From positions 957,088-1,021,087 of the forward strand of contig NZ_WHKF01000001.1 of the NCBI RefSeq assembly GCF_009295825.1: a DNA stretch of 64,000 nt, read 5' to 3'. Under the pieces are notes generated by a model. It did no database searches. It was given only the letters and a program-made list of their open reading frames with translations, and was not told where the DNA came from. This document shows, piece after piece, positions 13,147-21,145 of this stretch (position 1 is its first letter; every line of letters begins with the position of its first letter). A program made the position numbers and the translations under genes. The DNA comes from Marinifilum sp. N1E240 (GTDB lineage: Bacteria; Bacteroidota; Bacteroidia; Bacteroidales; Marinifilaceae).

Positions 13147-15405
13147 TTAGTTGATTTTGTACTCTTTTGGAGCATCTTTGTGTAATAGATTATTTACAAA
13201 AAAGTCCCAACGCTTACGTATGAAATATTTGTCGTAATAGCATGTTCCATGATCTTTTCCTGGAAGTAGAATTAATTCAAAATCTTTATTGGCTTTGATC
13301 AACTCATCAGCCATACGAACAGAAGCTGCAGGATTCACATTGTTGTCCATATTGCCATGAACCATTAATAATTTCCCTTCTAACTTCTCCGCTAAAAAGA
13401 AATTTGATTGCTCATCGTAATGTTTTTGCGCTGGAAATCCCATATACAATTCAGGCCACCAGGCTTTCGCACTTCTGTGATCATGATTTCCGGCAGATGA
13501 AACACCAACCTTGTAAAAATCAGGATGTGTTAGTAAGGCATGAGTGGCATCATAACCTCCAGCTGAATGCCCATAAATTCCAACATTCTCGATATCCATG
13601 TATGGATATTTTTTTGACAGATCTTTTATTGCTTTGATGTGATCAGGCGCACCGATATCACCAAGGTTTTTATAGGATACATCGTGAAATTTCTTTGACC
13701 TGAATGCGGATCCTAATCCATCCACAGTAACAACTACAAAACCGATTTGAGCCATTGGTACATCCATATTCACCAACCCTCTTCTGAAGGTTTTTGGGGT
13801 ACGAATGGTTTGCGGACCTGAGTAGGTAGCGTCGAGAACAGGATAGTTTTTTGACTTTTCAATATTAAATGGACGATAAATAAGCCCATAGATATCGGTT
13901 TTATTATCACGAGCTTTTACGGTATACATTTCAGGAGCTTTCCAACCCATTTTAAGAATGTCTTCAATATCGGTTTTGTCAATATCCATTACCTTCTTGC
14001 CATTCCTTGCATTTCTAATTACAAAACGATCTGGAAGATCAACTCGAGAGTAATTATCAAATACATACTTGCCATTTGGACTTACATTGCAAATGTGATA
14101 AGCATTTTCAGGAGAAAGTAATTTTAATCCGCTACCATCAAAGTTGATAGAGTAGAGGTAAGTATAGTATGGATCTCCTTTCTCTTTTCCACAAGCTCTG
14201 AAGTAGATTTTTTCCTTTTTTTCATCCACTTTACAGATTTCTCTAACTACATAATCTCCATTGGTAACTTGATTTTTCAATTCTCCACTTTGATAATTGT
14301 AGCGATAAATGTGATGCCATCCATCTTGTTCCGATGTCCAGAAAACATTATTTTCATCTTTGTTTACTTTGTAAATATGCATGTTGGGATCCACATAAGT
14401 ATCAGCTGTTTCTGAGATAATAGCTCTTGATTTTCCAGTTTCTACATCAACCTCTATCAATTCACGTTTCTGATAACCACGGTAGTAACGAAGAGTGTAC
14501 GCTTTGGTGTTAGATTTCCATTGAAACCCATATTCCAGAAAAGTAGCATTTTCAGGAAGATCACAATCAATTTTTTTGCCAGTTTTGGTATCGAATATTG
14601 AATAGCAAACTCTGGTTAAATCTTTATCACCGGCAATTGGTCTTTCGTATGAAAACACTTCAGCTCTGAATCCTTCTTTGGGTGTGCTCTTATACATATA
14701 AAGTTTCTGAGTGTGCTCTCTATTGTACTTTGCACAAATCAAATATCTTGAATCAGGAGACCAATAGGCGTCAATTTCATACTCCATTTTTTGATTAGCA
14801 CTTTCATTTTTTACGAAGTACCACGAAATGGAAGTTCCATAACTCAAGCTTTCATTTCCATCAGTCGTCAACTGTTTTTCCTGTTCACCTTCCTTTAGGA
14901 ATAGATTATATTCTTTTATGTAGGCAACTTTCTTTTTATCAGGTGAAACCAATTGCTGGTCGTTGTATTTTTTAGGCTTTACTCTCCTGCTGATTTTATA
15001 GGTTTTTAAATCAGCTTCAAGTAAGAAAGTATCTAATGCGAATTGTAATTGAGTTTTATTTATCAGCTCAATACTTTTCAATTTTAGATCAAAAGGCTTT
15101 GCTTCTTTTCCAGTCAATTCACTTAATTGCTTGCCTAATTTTTCCTGATCAAAAAGCATTGATTTCTTTTTGCTTTTGATATCAACAAGGAAATATTCCA
15201 ATCCTTTTCTGGTTTTTGTGGAGTACCAAAGAGAATCTCCTTCACCAATCCAGTTAGGATGAATATTGGAATTGTATATTTTATCTTCGATATTGCACCA
15301 AAGCCATTTTTCAGCTTCTTGGTAATCCTTTAATTCACCCTGTGCAAACAGTTTGCAAGATGACAGGAGAAGAAACAAGATGATTAGAGTTTGTTTAGTT
15401 TTCAT
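13147..15405 (-). CDS. secreted S9 prolyl peptidase, dipeptidyl-peptidase IV type
   Basis: DPP-IV-like serine peptidase: a signal peptide (MKTKQTLIILFLLLSSCKLFAQ), an N-terminal beta-propeller of about 450 residues, then the alpha/beta-hydrolase domain. The catalytic triad is visible: Ser614 in GIYGHSAGGY, Asp687 in HGNMDNNVNP, His719 in PGKDHGTC. Length (752) is typical. Members remove Xaa-Pro dipeptides from peptide N-termini (family knowledge), which fits the proline-directed genes around it. Its ATG lies 3 bp beyond the stop of the preceding reductase gene, so translation is probably coupled. An SSC precedes the LFAQ cleavage site, so a lipoprotein form cannot be fully excluded. Confidence 0.92.
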   Translation of the reverse strand: MKTKQTLIILFLLLSSCKLFAQGELKDYQEAEKWLWCNIEDKIYNSNIHPNWIGEGDSLWYSTKTRKGLEYFLVDIKSKKKSMLFDQEKLGKQLSELTGKEAKPFDLKLKSIELINKTQLQFALDTFLLEADLKTYKISRRVKPKKYNDQQLVSPDKKKVAYIKEYNLFLKEGEQEKQLTTDGNESLSYGTSISWYFVKNESANQKMEYEIDAYWSPDSRYLICAKYNREHTQKLYMYKSTPKEGFRAEVFSYERPIAGDKDLTRVCYSIFDTKTGKKIDCDLPENATFLEYGFQWKSNTKAYTLRYYRGYQKRELIEVDVETGKSRAIISETADTYVDPNMHIYKVNKDENNVFWTSEQDGWHHIYRYNYQSGELKNQVTNGDYVVREICKVDEKKEKIYFRACGKEKGDPYYTYLYSINFDGSGLKLLSPENAYHICNVSPNGKYVFDNYSRVDLPDRFVIRNARNGKKVMDIDKTDIEDILKMGWKAPEMYTVKARDNKTDIYGLIYRPFNIEKSKNYPVLDATYSGPQTIRTPKTFRRGLVNMDVPMAQIGFVVVTVDGLGSAFRSKKFHDVSYKNLGDIGAPDHIKAIKDLSKKYPYMDIENVGIYGHSAGGYDATHALLTHPDFYKVGVSSAGNHDHRSAKAWWPELYMGFPAQKHYDEQSNFFLAEKLEGKLLMVHGNMDNNVNPAASVRMADELIKANKDFELILLPGKDHGTCYYDKYFIRKRWDFFVNNLLHKDAPKEYKIN

Positions 15406-15408
15406 GAG

Positions 15409-16368
15409 TTAGAGTTCTACTTGTGTGCCAATGTTTTCTTGAATTGCTTTTTGATACATGTACTCTGCTACCACGACATCGAAAAGTGCCATGCCAACAG
15501 ATTTAAAGAATGTGGTTTCGGAATTATCCTTTTTCTTTGCGACTATCAGATTACTAATTGGATGAATTTGCTCCTTTGCCAAGATTTTATTGGACAATGG
15601 AATTACCAGATCACCACTTTCTTTTGAGGCAAAAGGAGTGTCGACCCAAACCTTATCAAGTAAAAGAAAAAGTTCGTCCGGAAATTCTCTCATGTCAGGT
15701 TTATAGGATCCGATTCCAATAAATGTTTTTCCGCTTAATAGTTTCTTATTATTTGGAATTACCGGCATTTTTGAAGAGGTTGTACAAATAATGATATTTG
15801 ATTTGAGAACCAATTCTTCGGTACTTTTAGCCGATCTGATATGAGTTTCAGGTAAGGATTGTTTTAGTTTCGAAATGAATTTATTTAGCTTCTTATAGTC
15901 CAAATCGAAAACAGTAATTTCTTCAATTGGTCTTACATTGGAGGCAAAAATAGTTTGAGTGAATCCTTGAATACCTGTTCCTATTACCCCTAGTTTACTT
16001 GAGTTTTCAGCGCTGATGTGCTTGATACCAATTCCACCAACAGCTCCTGTTCTGATTGCTGTTAAAGCAGCACCGTTTAACAAAGCTAAAGGTTCTCCAC
16101 TTTTACCATCGTTAAGGACCATGGTGCCATAAATAGATGGCTTTCCTATTGTTGGATTGTTTGGATTCACACTCACCAACTTGGTTCCGAAATAATTCTG
16201 CGTGAAACATGGCATCAACAAAAGGGTATTGTCATTTTGATGAGCATGCATGCGATCGGGCATGTGAAAAGAATCTGTATGAAATAGAGTAAAAGCCTTT
16301 TCAATAGCTTTCATTACCTCTTTGGGTGACAGTAAATTTTCTATTTCAGATTTATTTAGAATGAGCAT
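15409..16368 (-). CDS. ornithine cyclodeaminase/mu-crystallin family; predicted pyrroline-2-carboxylate reductase
   Basis: NAD(P)-binding protein of the ornithine cyclodeaminase/mu-crystallin family. Seen: substrate-side RTGAVGGIGIKH with the family Arg, the Rossmann glycine motif GVIGTGIQG, then FDLD as the end of beta-2. The family includes true cyclodeaminases, alanine dehydrogenases and delta-1-pyrroline-2-carboxylate reductases. The last is inferred here because the product of the dehydratase two genes downstream is exactly that substrate, giving L-proline. The frame is open from 16413, but the ATG at 16368 (MLILNKSEIENLL) matches the usual family start, and the extra 15 codons run over a palindrome. 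The gap to the next gene (DPP-IV) is 3 bp. Confidence 0.82.
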   Translation of the reverse strand: MLILNKSEIENLLSPKEVMKAIEKAFTLFHTDSFHMPDRMHAHQNDNTLLLMPCFTQNYFGTKLVSVNPNNPTIGKPSIYGTMVLNDGKSGEPLALLNGAALTAIRTGAVGGIGIKHISAENSSKLGVIGTGIQGFTQTIFASNVRPIEEITVFDLDYKKLNKFISKLKQSLPETHIRSAKSTEELVLKSNIIICTTSSKMPVIPNNKKLLSGKTFIGIGSYKPDMREFPDELFLLLDKVWVDTPFASKESGDLVIPLSNKILAKEQIHPISNLIVAKKKDNSETTFFKSVGMALFDVVVAEYMYQKAIQENIGTQVEL

Positions 16369-16388
16369 GTGATTGGAATAGAGGAGGG

Positions 16389-16404
16389 GAGAAATCGATT
16401 TCTC
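16389..16404. repeat. 16-bp perfect palindrome in the pepP-reductase gap
   Basis: GAGAAATCGATTTCTC is a perfect palindrome, and imperfect flanking arms (GAGGGG on the left, ACCCTC on the right) lengthen it. It lies just upstream of the preferred start of the reductase gene. It could be a regulator site, an RNA processing hairpin or a dispersed intergenic repeat. Confidence 0.5.
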
Positions 16405-16429
16405 ACCCTCCATATAAAAACAAACCTAA

Positions 16430-17812
16430 CTATGATCTTTGTGCTTCAACCTCTTCGATGGTTTTAGGAATTGGTTTACCAAGCAAACGAGCGCCATTTT
16501 CTGTAATTAAGAAATCTTCCTCGTTACGTAAACCACCAAAATCTTTATATTCTTCAACCTTATCGTAGTTGATAAAGTCTGTAAAGCGTTTCTCGGCTTT
16601 CCACATATCAATTAATTCGGGAATAAAATAGATTCCAGGTTCAATGGTTAAAACGAATCCAGGTTCCAGTTCTCTACCTAAACGCAACGATTTTAATCCA
16701 AACTGAGTACTCTTGGCTTCACCGTTATAACCAACATAAACTTCACCTAAGTTTTCCATGTCATGCACGTCCATACCCATCATATGTCCTAAACCACACT
16801 GAAAGAAAAGTGCGTGAGCTCCCTGTTGAACAGCTTCATCTAAATCACCTTTCATAAAGCCCATGTCTTTCATTCCTTCTGCAATTGTTCTTGCCGCTTT
16901 TAGATGTACATCTTTAAATTTAACTCCAGGACGCAATTCTGCAATTGCCGCTTCGTGAGAATTTAAAGCTATTTGGTAAATCTCTCTTTGTCTTTGTGTA
17001 AAAGTTTTATTCACTGGGAATGTGCTCGACATATCACCAGCGTAGTGCATGCCATTTTCGGCACCACAATCAATCAGCATCATGTCTCCACTTTTTAAGG
17101 TATTGCCATGATAATGATTGTGTAAAGTTTGACCGTTAATTGTTGCAATTACAGGAAAGGAAAGTTGTCCACCAGCTCCAATTGCAATTTCTTGTACCGC
17201 GGCAGCAATTTCAGATTCTTTCATTCCTGGTTTTGCCATTTTCATTGCTGCAAGATGCATATCAGCGGTAATATTTACAGCATCTTCAATTTGAATAATC
17301 TCTTCAGTTGATTTGTAATTTCTTTGGTTTACAACAGCATTGATAAATTTAACAGATGCATTCTTTGCTGCAATATTTGGGTGAACTTGTAGCAAATCAA
17401 ATAGTTTTATTTGATGTTCTGGACGATAGGGTGGCAAATAATGAATTGTTCTGTTTTGCTTTACGGCTTTTTCCAGGTAAGATTTCAAATCTGCAGCAGG
17501 CGCTGTTTCATTTATACCAACAGCAGCACTTTTCTCTTTAATGGTTGGCTGGGTTCCCATCCAAACAATGTGGTCGATTGTCAATTCATCGCCAAAAATA
17601 ATTTCCCGGTTTTCATCAATATCGATTATGGCATTTAAACCTGCATAATCAGAACCAAAAAAATATAGAAAGGTACTATCCTGGCGATAATGGTAGGTAT
17701 TGTCAGTATAGTTCATTCCACATTCATCATTACCTAAAAAAAGTAGGATTCCGGAGTTAACTTGTTTTTTTAATAGATCTCTACGTTTTTGATAAGTCTC
17801 TTTTGTAAACAT
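16430..17812 (-). CDS. pepP: M24B Xaa-Pro aminopeptidase/prolidase
   Basis: Metallopeptidase with the creatinase (pita-bread) fold of family M24B, cleaving the bond before proline. It has an N-terminal aminopeptidase-P domain (residues 1-150), then the catalytic domain with the dinuclear metal ligands: Asp248 in LIDCGAENG, Asp260 in AGDMSSTF, His in GLGHMMGMDVHD, Glu in TIEPGIYF and Glu in LRNEEDF. The 460-residue length and lack of a signal peptide suit a cytosolic PepP or Xaa-Pro dipeptidase; the two cannot be told apart by eye. First gene of the minus-strand peptidase operon, 61 bp before the reductase start. It would release free proline or hydroxyproline from imported Xaa-Pro dipeptides. 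Confidence 0.9.
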   Translation of the reverse strand: MFTKETYQKRRDLLKKQVNSGILLFLGNDECGMNYTDNTYHYRQDSTFLYFFGSDYAGLNAIIDIDENREIIFGDELTIDHIVWMGTQPTIKEKSAAVGINETAPAADLKSYLEKAVKQNRTIHYLPPYRPEHQIKLFDLLQVHPNIAAKNASVKFINAVVNQRNYKSTEEIIQIEDAVNITADMHLAAMKMAKPGMKESEIAAAVQEIAIGAGGQLSFPVIATINGQTLHNHYHGNTLKSGDMMLIDCGAENGMHYAGDMSSTFPVNKTFTQRQREIYQIALNSHEAAIAELRPGVKFKDVHLKAARTIAEGMKDMGFMKGDLDEAVQQGAHALFFQCGLGHMMGMDVHDMENLGEVYVGYNGEAKSTQFGLKSLRLGRELEPGFVLTIEPGIYFIPELIDMWKAEKRFTDFINYDKVEEYKDFGGLRNEEDFLITENGARLLGKPIPKTIEEVEAQRS

Positions 17813-17937
17813 AAATTCAGGGTTTTGGGTGTTAACACAAATTCGACAGGATACAAGAATCCTGATTCGATATGTACTGATTGATATAATTTATTGAATT
17901 ATTGGATGGTAGAGAGAAGGTTATTAACAAATCCAAC

Positions 17938-17961
17938 ATTCGTACAGACCTTTGTACGAAT
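17938..17961. promoter_or_regulatory. perfect inverted repeat, candidate operator upstream of the peptidase operon
   Basis: ATTCGTACA (17938-17946) and TGTACGAAT (17953-17961) are perfect 9-bp arms separated by GACCTT. The site lies 126 bp upstream of the pepP start codon, within a plausible promoter distance for the minus-strand operon. The symmetry suits a dimeric repressor; a terminator is unlikely because no T-run follows. No regulator gene is nearby, so the partner is unknown. Confidence 0.45.
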
Positions 17962-18199
17962 TGTTATAGTGAGTTATGTAGTCGTTAAAAAGAAACATAC
18001 AAATGAATTTGTTCATGGTAAATTTAGAAAAAAAACGCAAAAAAGTATTTTAAATTCGTAAAAACTACACCCGATTAAATATTTATTAATCAGGTAAAAG
18101 TTCAATTTTTATTGAATTGATAATTTTTAGATTATTATGTTTCTATAAGGATTTTAGTGGGTAATAATTAAAAACGTTTTTTGCTTTACCTAAACAGGC

Positions 18200-18408
18200 A
18201 AGGCTCAAAAAAGCAATTTTTTGTCTTTGTCTAAACTTACAAAGCTTAAAAAAGCAATTTTTTGATCTTTGTCTAAACTTACAAAGCTTAAAAAAGCAAT
18301 TTTTTGATCTTTGTCTAAACTTACAAAGCTTAAAAAAGCAATTTTTTGATCTTTGTCTAAACTGATAAAGCTTAAAAAAGCAATTTTTTGATTTTTGTCT
18401 AAACTGAC
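18200..18408. repeat. 42-bp tandem repeat array, five copies
   Basis: Four 42-bp units occupy 18241-18282, 18283-18324, 18325-18366 and 18367-18408, preceded by a degenerate 41-bp copy at 18200-18240. Each begins AAAGCTTAAAAAAGCAATTT and ends with CTAAACTTAC or CTAAACTGAC. Within and across units CTTTGT and ACAAAG can pair, and AAAAAAGC faces TTTTTT, so the array can fold into serial hairpins. Units differ by only a few substitutions, mostly in the last copies. Intergenic, between lysO and the pepP operon. Confidence 0.92.
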
Positions 18409-18554
18409 AAGACTTAAATACTAATATTTCACGCTTTACTATTTTAATAAAAGGTTAAATTTCTGACGCATAAGTTTCTTCTATAGGGCAATCATTATTT
18501 ATTTCCAATAAACAACAAGAATCCGATAAGTTGTGCGTTTGAACAAGAATGGCA

Positions 18555-19160
18555 TTAAAGTACTTCCAATATAAAGGGAACTAGAAATGGGACAAGAATT
18601 GTGAGTACTATTCCACTAAAAACTGCAATAATGGCCCATTCTTTACCTGTATATTTCGAGATAATTGGCAATGTTGTATCCATTGCTGTTGCACCACCGG
18701 AAGCTATACCTGCAAGTTTTCCGAAGTATTTTACAAAAATAGGAACTGCAAGTAATGTTATAATTTCGCGTAATATGTTTGAAAGTAAGGCTATTACTCC
18801 TAAGGTTTCGCCACTAATTTGAGTTATGAAAATGGAGGATAAACTATAGTATCCAAAACCAGCACCTACAGCTAAGGCTTCTTTTATTTGAATTTCGGGT
18901 GTGAAAATTGAGATTGCAGCAACACCAACTAATGATCCGACGATTACACATAGTGGTACGAGAATAATTTTAATGTTGGTTTCTTTAATTACTTTCCAGG
19001 ATGATCGGTCGGCTCCAATGCCAATTCCAACCAGAAACATAAGCAAGTAAAGTGCGTACATTGAAAAATCAGATTCCATTATTACGTCAGGTAGAAATCT
19101 GGTTAATCCTAAAATCAATCCTAATGCAAAAAATCCAAGTATAATTAAGCTGTTCTTCAT
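18555..19160 (-). CDS. lysO: LysO family amino-acid exporter, larger C-terminal part
   Basis: Integral membrane protein of the LysO/DUF340 family, which in E. coli (YbjE) exports lysine and thialysine. About six hydrophobic helices are visible, with the family stretches MYALYLLMFLVGIGIGAD at the start of the conserved core, AVGAGFGYYSLSS and ASGGATAMDTTLPII. The gene is 201 residues and follows a 90-residue partner at 25 bp on the same strand. Together they add up to one full-length LysO (about 290-300 residues). Such split versions are known in Bacteroidota, so this is probably a natural two-subunit form, not a recent break. The substrate here may not be lysine. Confidence 0.85.
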   Translation of the reverse strand: MKNSLIILGFFALGLILGLTRFLPDVIMESDFSMYALYLLMFLVGIGIGADRSSWKVIKETNIKIILVPLCVIVGSLVGVAAISIFTPEIQIKEALAVGAGFGYYSLSSIFITQISGETLGVIALLSNILREIITLLAVPIFVKYFGKLAGIASGGATAMDTTLPIISKYTGKEWAIIAVFSGIVLTILVPFLVPFILEVL

Positions 19161-19185
19161 GGTTCAGAAAATTCTGTTCGTTAGG

Positions 19186-19458
19186 TTATTTACTTTTAAA
19201 AAATAGTCTATAGGTAATGTATGCGAAAATTAAACTCCCCAATACTGCACCAATGGTAAGTATCAAAGCTTGCAAACCAATAGTGTGCAAATTGTTTATA
19301 ATCTTCTCATTCAATCCTACTCCTATCCCCAATAGGAACAACAATAAATAGATCGACCAAGTGGTCATTTTGTCAACTCCTTTAATGATTTTTGGAAACT
19401 TACCAAGGAAGAATCCCAATCCTATACCCAGAGTCATTAATACTAAAACTGTAATCAT
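19186..19458 (-). CDS. LysO family exporter, small N-terminal subunit
   Basis: Short membrane protein with three hydrophobic segments, matching the N-terminal DUF340/LysO half: GIGLGFFLGKFPKII, WSIYLLLFLLGIGVGLNEK and a final helix ending in FFKSK. The stretch WSIYLLLFLLGIGVG is internally similar to MYALYLLMFLVGIGIG in the larger partner, as expected for the inverted-repeat architecture of this transporter type. It precedes the 201-residue gene by 25 bp and is downstream of the SusCD terminator, so it probably has its own promoter in the 77 bp between. Confidence 0.82.
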   Translation of the reverse strand: MITVLVLMTLGIGLGFFLGKFPKIIKGVDKMTTWSIYLLLFLLGIGVGLNEKIINNLHTIGLQALILTIGAVLGSLIFAYITYRLFFKSK

Positions 19459-19530
19459 GATAAATTAATCTTTTTTGTTCTTTGGGGTGAAATTACATAA
19501 ATTTTATTGTAATATTTTCGACTATCGATT

Positions 19531-19565
19531 TAGAAGAAGTGCCCTCGCTAAAAAGAGGGCACTTC
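19531..19565 (-). terminator. intrinsic terminator of the SusC/SusD operon at 19.5 kb
   Basis: An 11-bp perfect stem GAAGTGCCCTC (19536-19546) with GAGGGCACTTC (19555-19565) and an 8-nt loop. On the minus strand the stem is followed by TTCTA, a weak U-tract. It lies 30 bp past the SusD stop. Confidence 0.7.
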
Positions 19566-19594
19566 GAGCTAACCATAACTAATAATTACCTAAC

Positions 19595-21127
19595 CTAATC
19601 GATGCTATTGTTTGAGTTGGTTTCGGTTTCAGGGATAGGGAAGAAGTGATCTGAGTCAGTTACGCCTGATCTGCCATGATTATTCATGGTTTCAGTTAAT
19701 TTTCCCCATCTTCTTAAATCGTGGAATCTTGATGCTTCCATTGCAAATTCACAAATTCTTTCATGCTCAATTTGGGTTCTAACATCTGTTATACTAGAAC
19801 CTGTCATAGCAGGCATTCCTGCTCGTGTTCTTACTGTATTGATATGCGTAATTGCAGCTCCAGTTTCATTCAACTCATTCAAGGTCTCTGCATACATTAA
19901 CAATACGTCTGCGTATCTAAGCAAAGGAATATTGTTCCCAATTGAATTGGCATTTAGTTCATCCTGACTAGCAGGAAGATACTTTCTAAATCCTGTTTTG
20001 TTATAAGGAACACCTGCCCAGTCCCACCATTCGTAAAATGTAGAACCATAAACTCTTGGATTATCTGTATCATTGAAATACTCATCTTCGAAGAAAAGAG
20101 TTTCATACAATCTATGATCATACCGACCATCAGTAGCAGTCTTTCCTTCTTTTTTGAATTCAGTTAAAAGGAAATCACTACCAGCAATTTCGTCCCAACC
20201 GCCAAGACCAGCTGGTTTAAGCCATCTGTGATAAGGGAATTTAAACCATGCGCCATTGTCGGTATTCGTAGACAATTGAAGTTCAAATATTGCTTCTTCA
20301 GAGTTTTGGTTCGTCCCATCAAATAGAGATAAGAAAGAATTTACCAAATTGTATTTTCCACTTCCGACAACAGAAGCGAAAGCAGTTTTTGCTTCGTTTA
20401 AATATGTGTTAGCATTTTCAGCATCTTCACTTGAACGATACAAACTTGCCTTACCCAGATATGCTAAAGCGGAATATTGAGTTGCTCTACCAATATTCTC
20501 CTGAGTATATTCTGTTGGCAAATTGGCAGCAGCAGCTTTAAAATCATCTACAATAAAACTCCAACATTCGTTTCTTTCACTTAAGGGCCGATCGATATCG
20601 GAAATTCCTTTAGCATAAGAACTTTGAAGGATAATTTCTTTCCAATTTAGTAATAATTTAAGGTGATAATAACCTCTTAAAAAGTGAGCTTCAGCAACAA
20701 TTTCATCCTTTAGTTTTGTCGGAATTTGCTCTTCTGTCATAGCTCCAACTTTTTCAATTACCTGATTGGCATAGTTGATTCCTTGATAATGAATGTTCCA
20801 ATAGCTGGAAGTTTGAGTATTACCTGGACTAACATTGTAATTGTAAATAGAAAACCAATCTTCGTAATTGTAAGGATCGTTACCTAATTTAATCAAATCA
20901 GATGGAAACAATTCAACTGTAAATTTAATCTCTGCAAATCCCCAGTAGCTTGTCGCACATTCCAATTGAGAGTAGGCGGCAGCCAATCCGGCTTCTGCAT
21001 CCGATTGATTTCTCCAAAAATTATCTCCTGTCAATTGATCTGGAGATTTTACCTCTAGAAAATCTTCATCACAGGCTGTAAATGTCAGCCCTAAGCAAAT
21101 GAAGAATAAATATATATATCTTTTCAT
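19595..21127 (-). CDS. SusD/RagB family nutrient-binding outer membrane lipoprotein
   Basis: Surface lipoprotein that lids the partner SusC channel. Signal MKRYIYLFFICLGLTFTAC with lipidated Cys19, followed by DEDFLEV, typical of SusD proteins. The TPR-rich core is visible in EIVAEAHFLRGYYHLKLL, and the conserved end RYADVLLMYAETLNE and FAMEASRFHDLRRWGK are classic SusD/RagB C-terminal marks. 510 residues. It starts 18 bp after the SusC stop. No glycosidase is linked to this pair. Neighbours in the same direction are an amino-acid exporter and proline peptidases, so a peptide-binding RagB-like role is as possible as a glycan role. Confidence 0.92.
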   Translation of the reverse strand: MKRYIYLFFICLGLTFTACDEDFLEVKSPDQLTGDNFWRNQSDAEAGLAAAYSQLECATSYWGFAEIKFTVELFPSDLIKLGNDPYNYEDWFSIYNYNVSPGNTQTSSYWNIHYQGINYANQVIEKVGAMTEEQIPTKLKDEIVAEAHFLRGYYHLKLLLNWKEIILQSSYAKGISDIDRPLSERNECWSFIVDDFKAAAANLPTEYTQENIGRATQYSALAYLGKASLYRSSEDAENANTYLNEAKTAFASVVGSGKYNLVNSFLSLFDGTNQNSEEAIFELQLSTNTDNGAWFKFPYHRWLKPAGLGGWDEIAGSDFLLTEFKKEGKTATDGRYDHRLYETLFFEDEYFNDTDNPRVYGSTFYEWWDWAGVPYNKTGFRKYLPASQDELNANSIGNNIPLLRYADVLLMYAETLNELNETGAAITHINTVRTRAGMPAMTGSSITDVRTQIEHERICEFAMEASRFHDLRRWGKLTETMNNHGRSGVTDSDHFFPIPETETNSNNSID

Positions 21128-21145
21128 TTTGTTTTTTCTTGTAAA

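Larger units (their letters stand above)
17813..18554. other. 742-bp non-coding region between lysO and pepP
   Basis: No coding frame. It holds the perfect 9-bp inverted repeat and the 42-bp tandem array, which are listed separately. The remaining sequence is AT-rich with poly-A/T runs. It contains the 5' control region of the peptidase/hydroxyproline operon (reading left) and the 3' end of the lysO gene. Confidence 0.6.

Noticed and set aside
18200-18408. CRISPR array
   Set aside because: Units follow each other directly with no unique spacers of constant length and no cas genes nearby; it is a simple tandem repeat.
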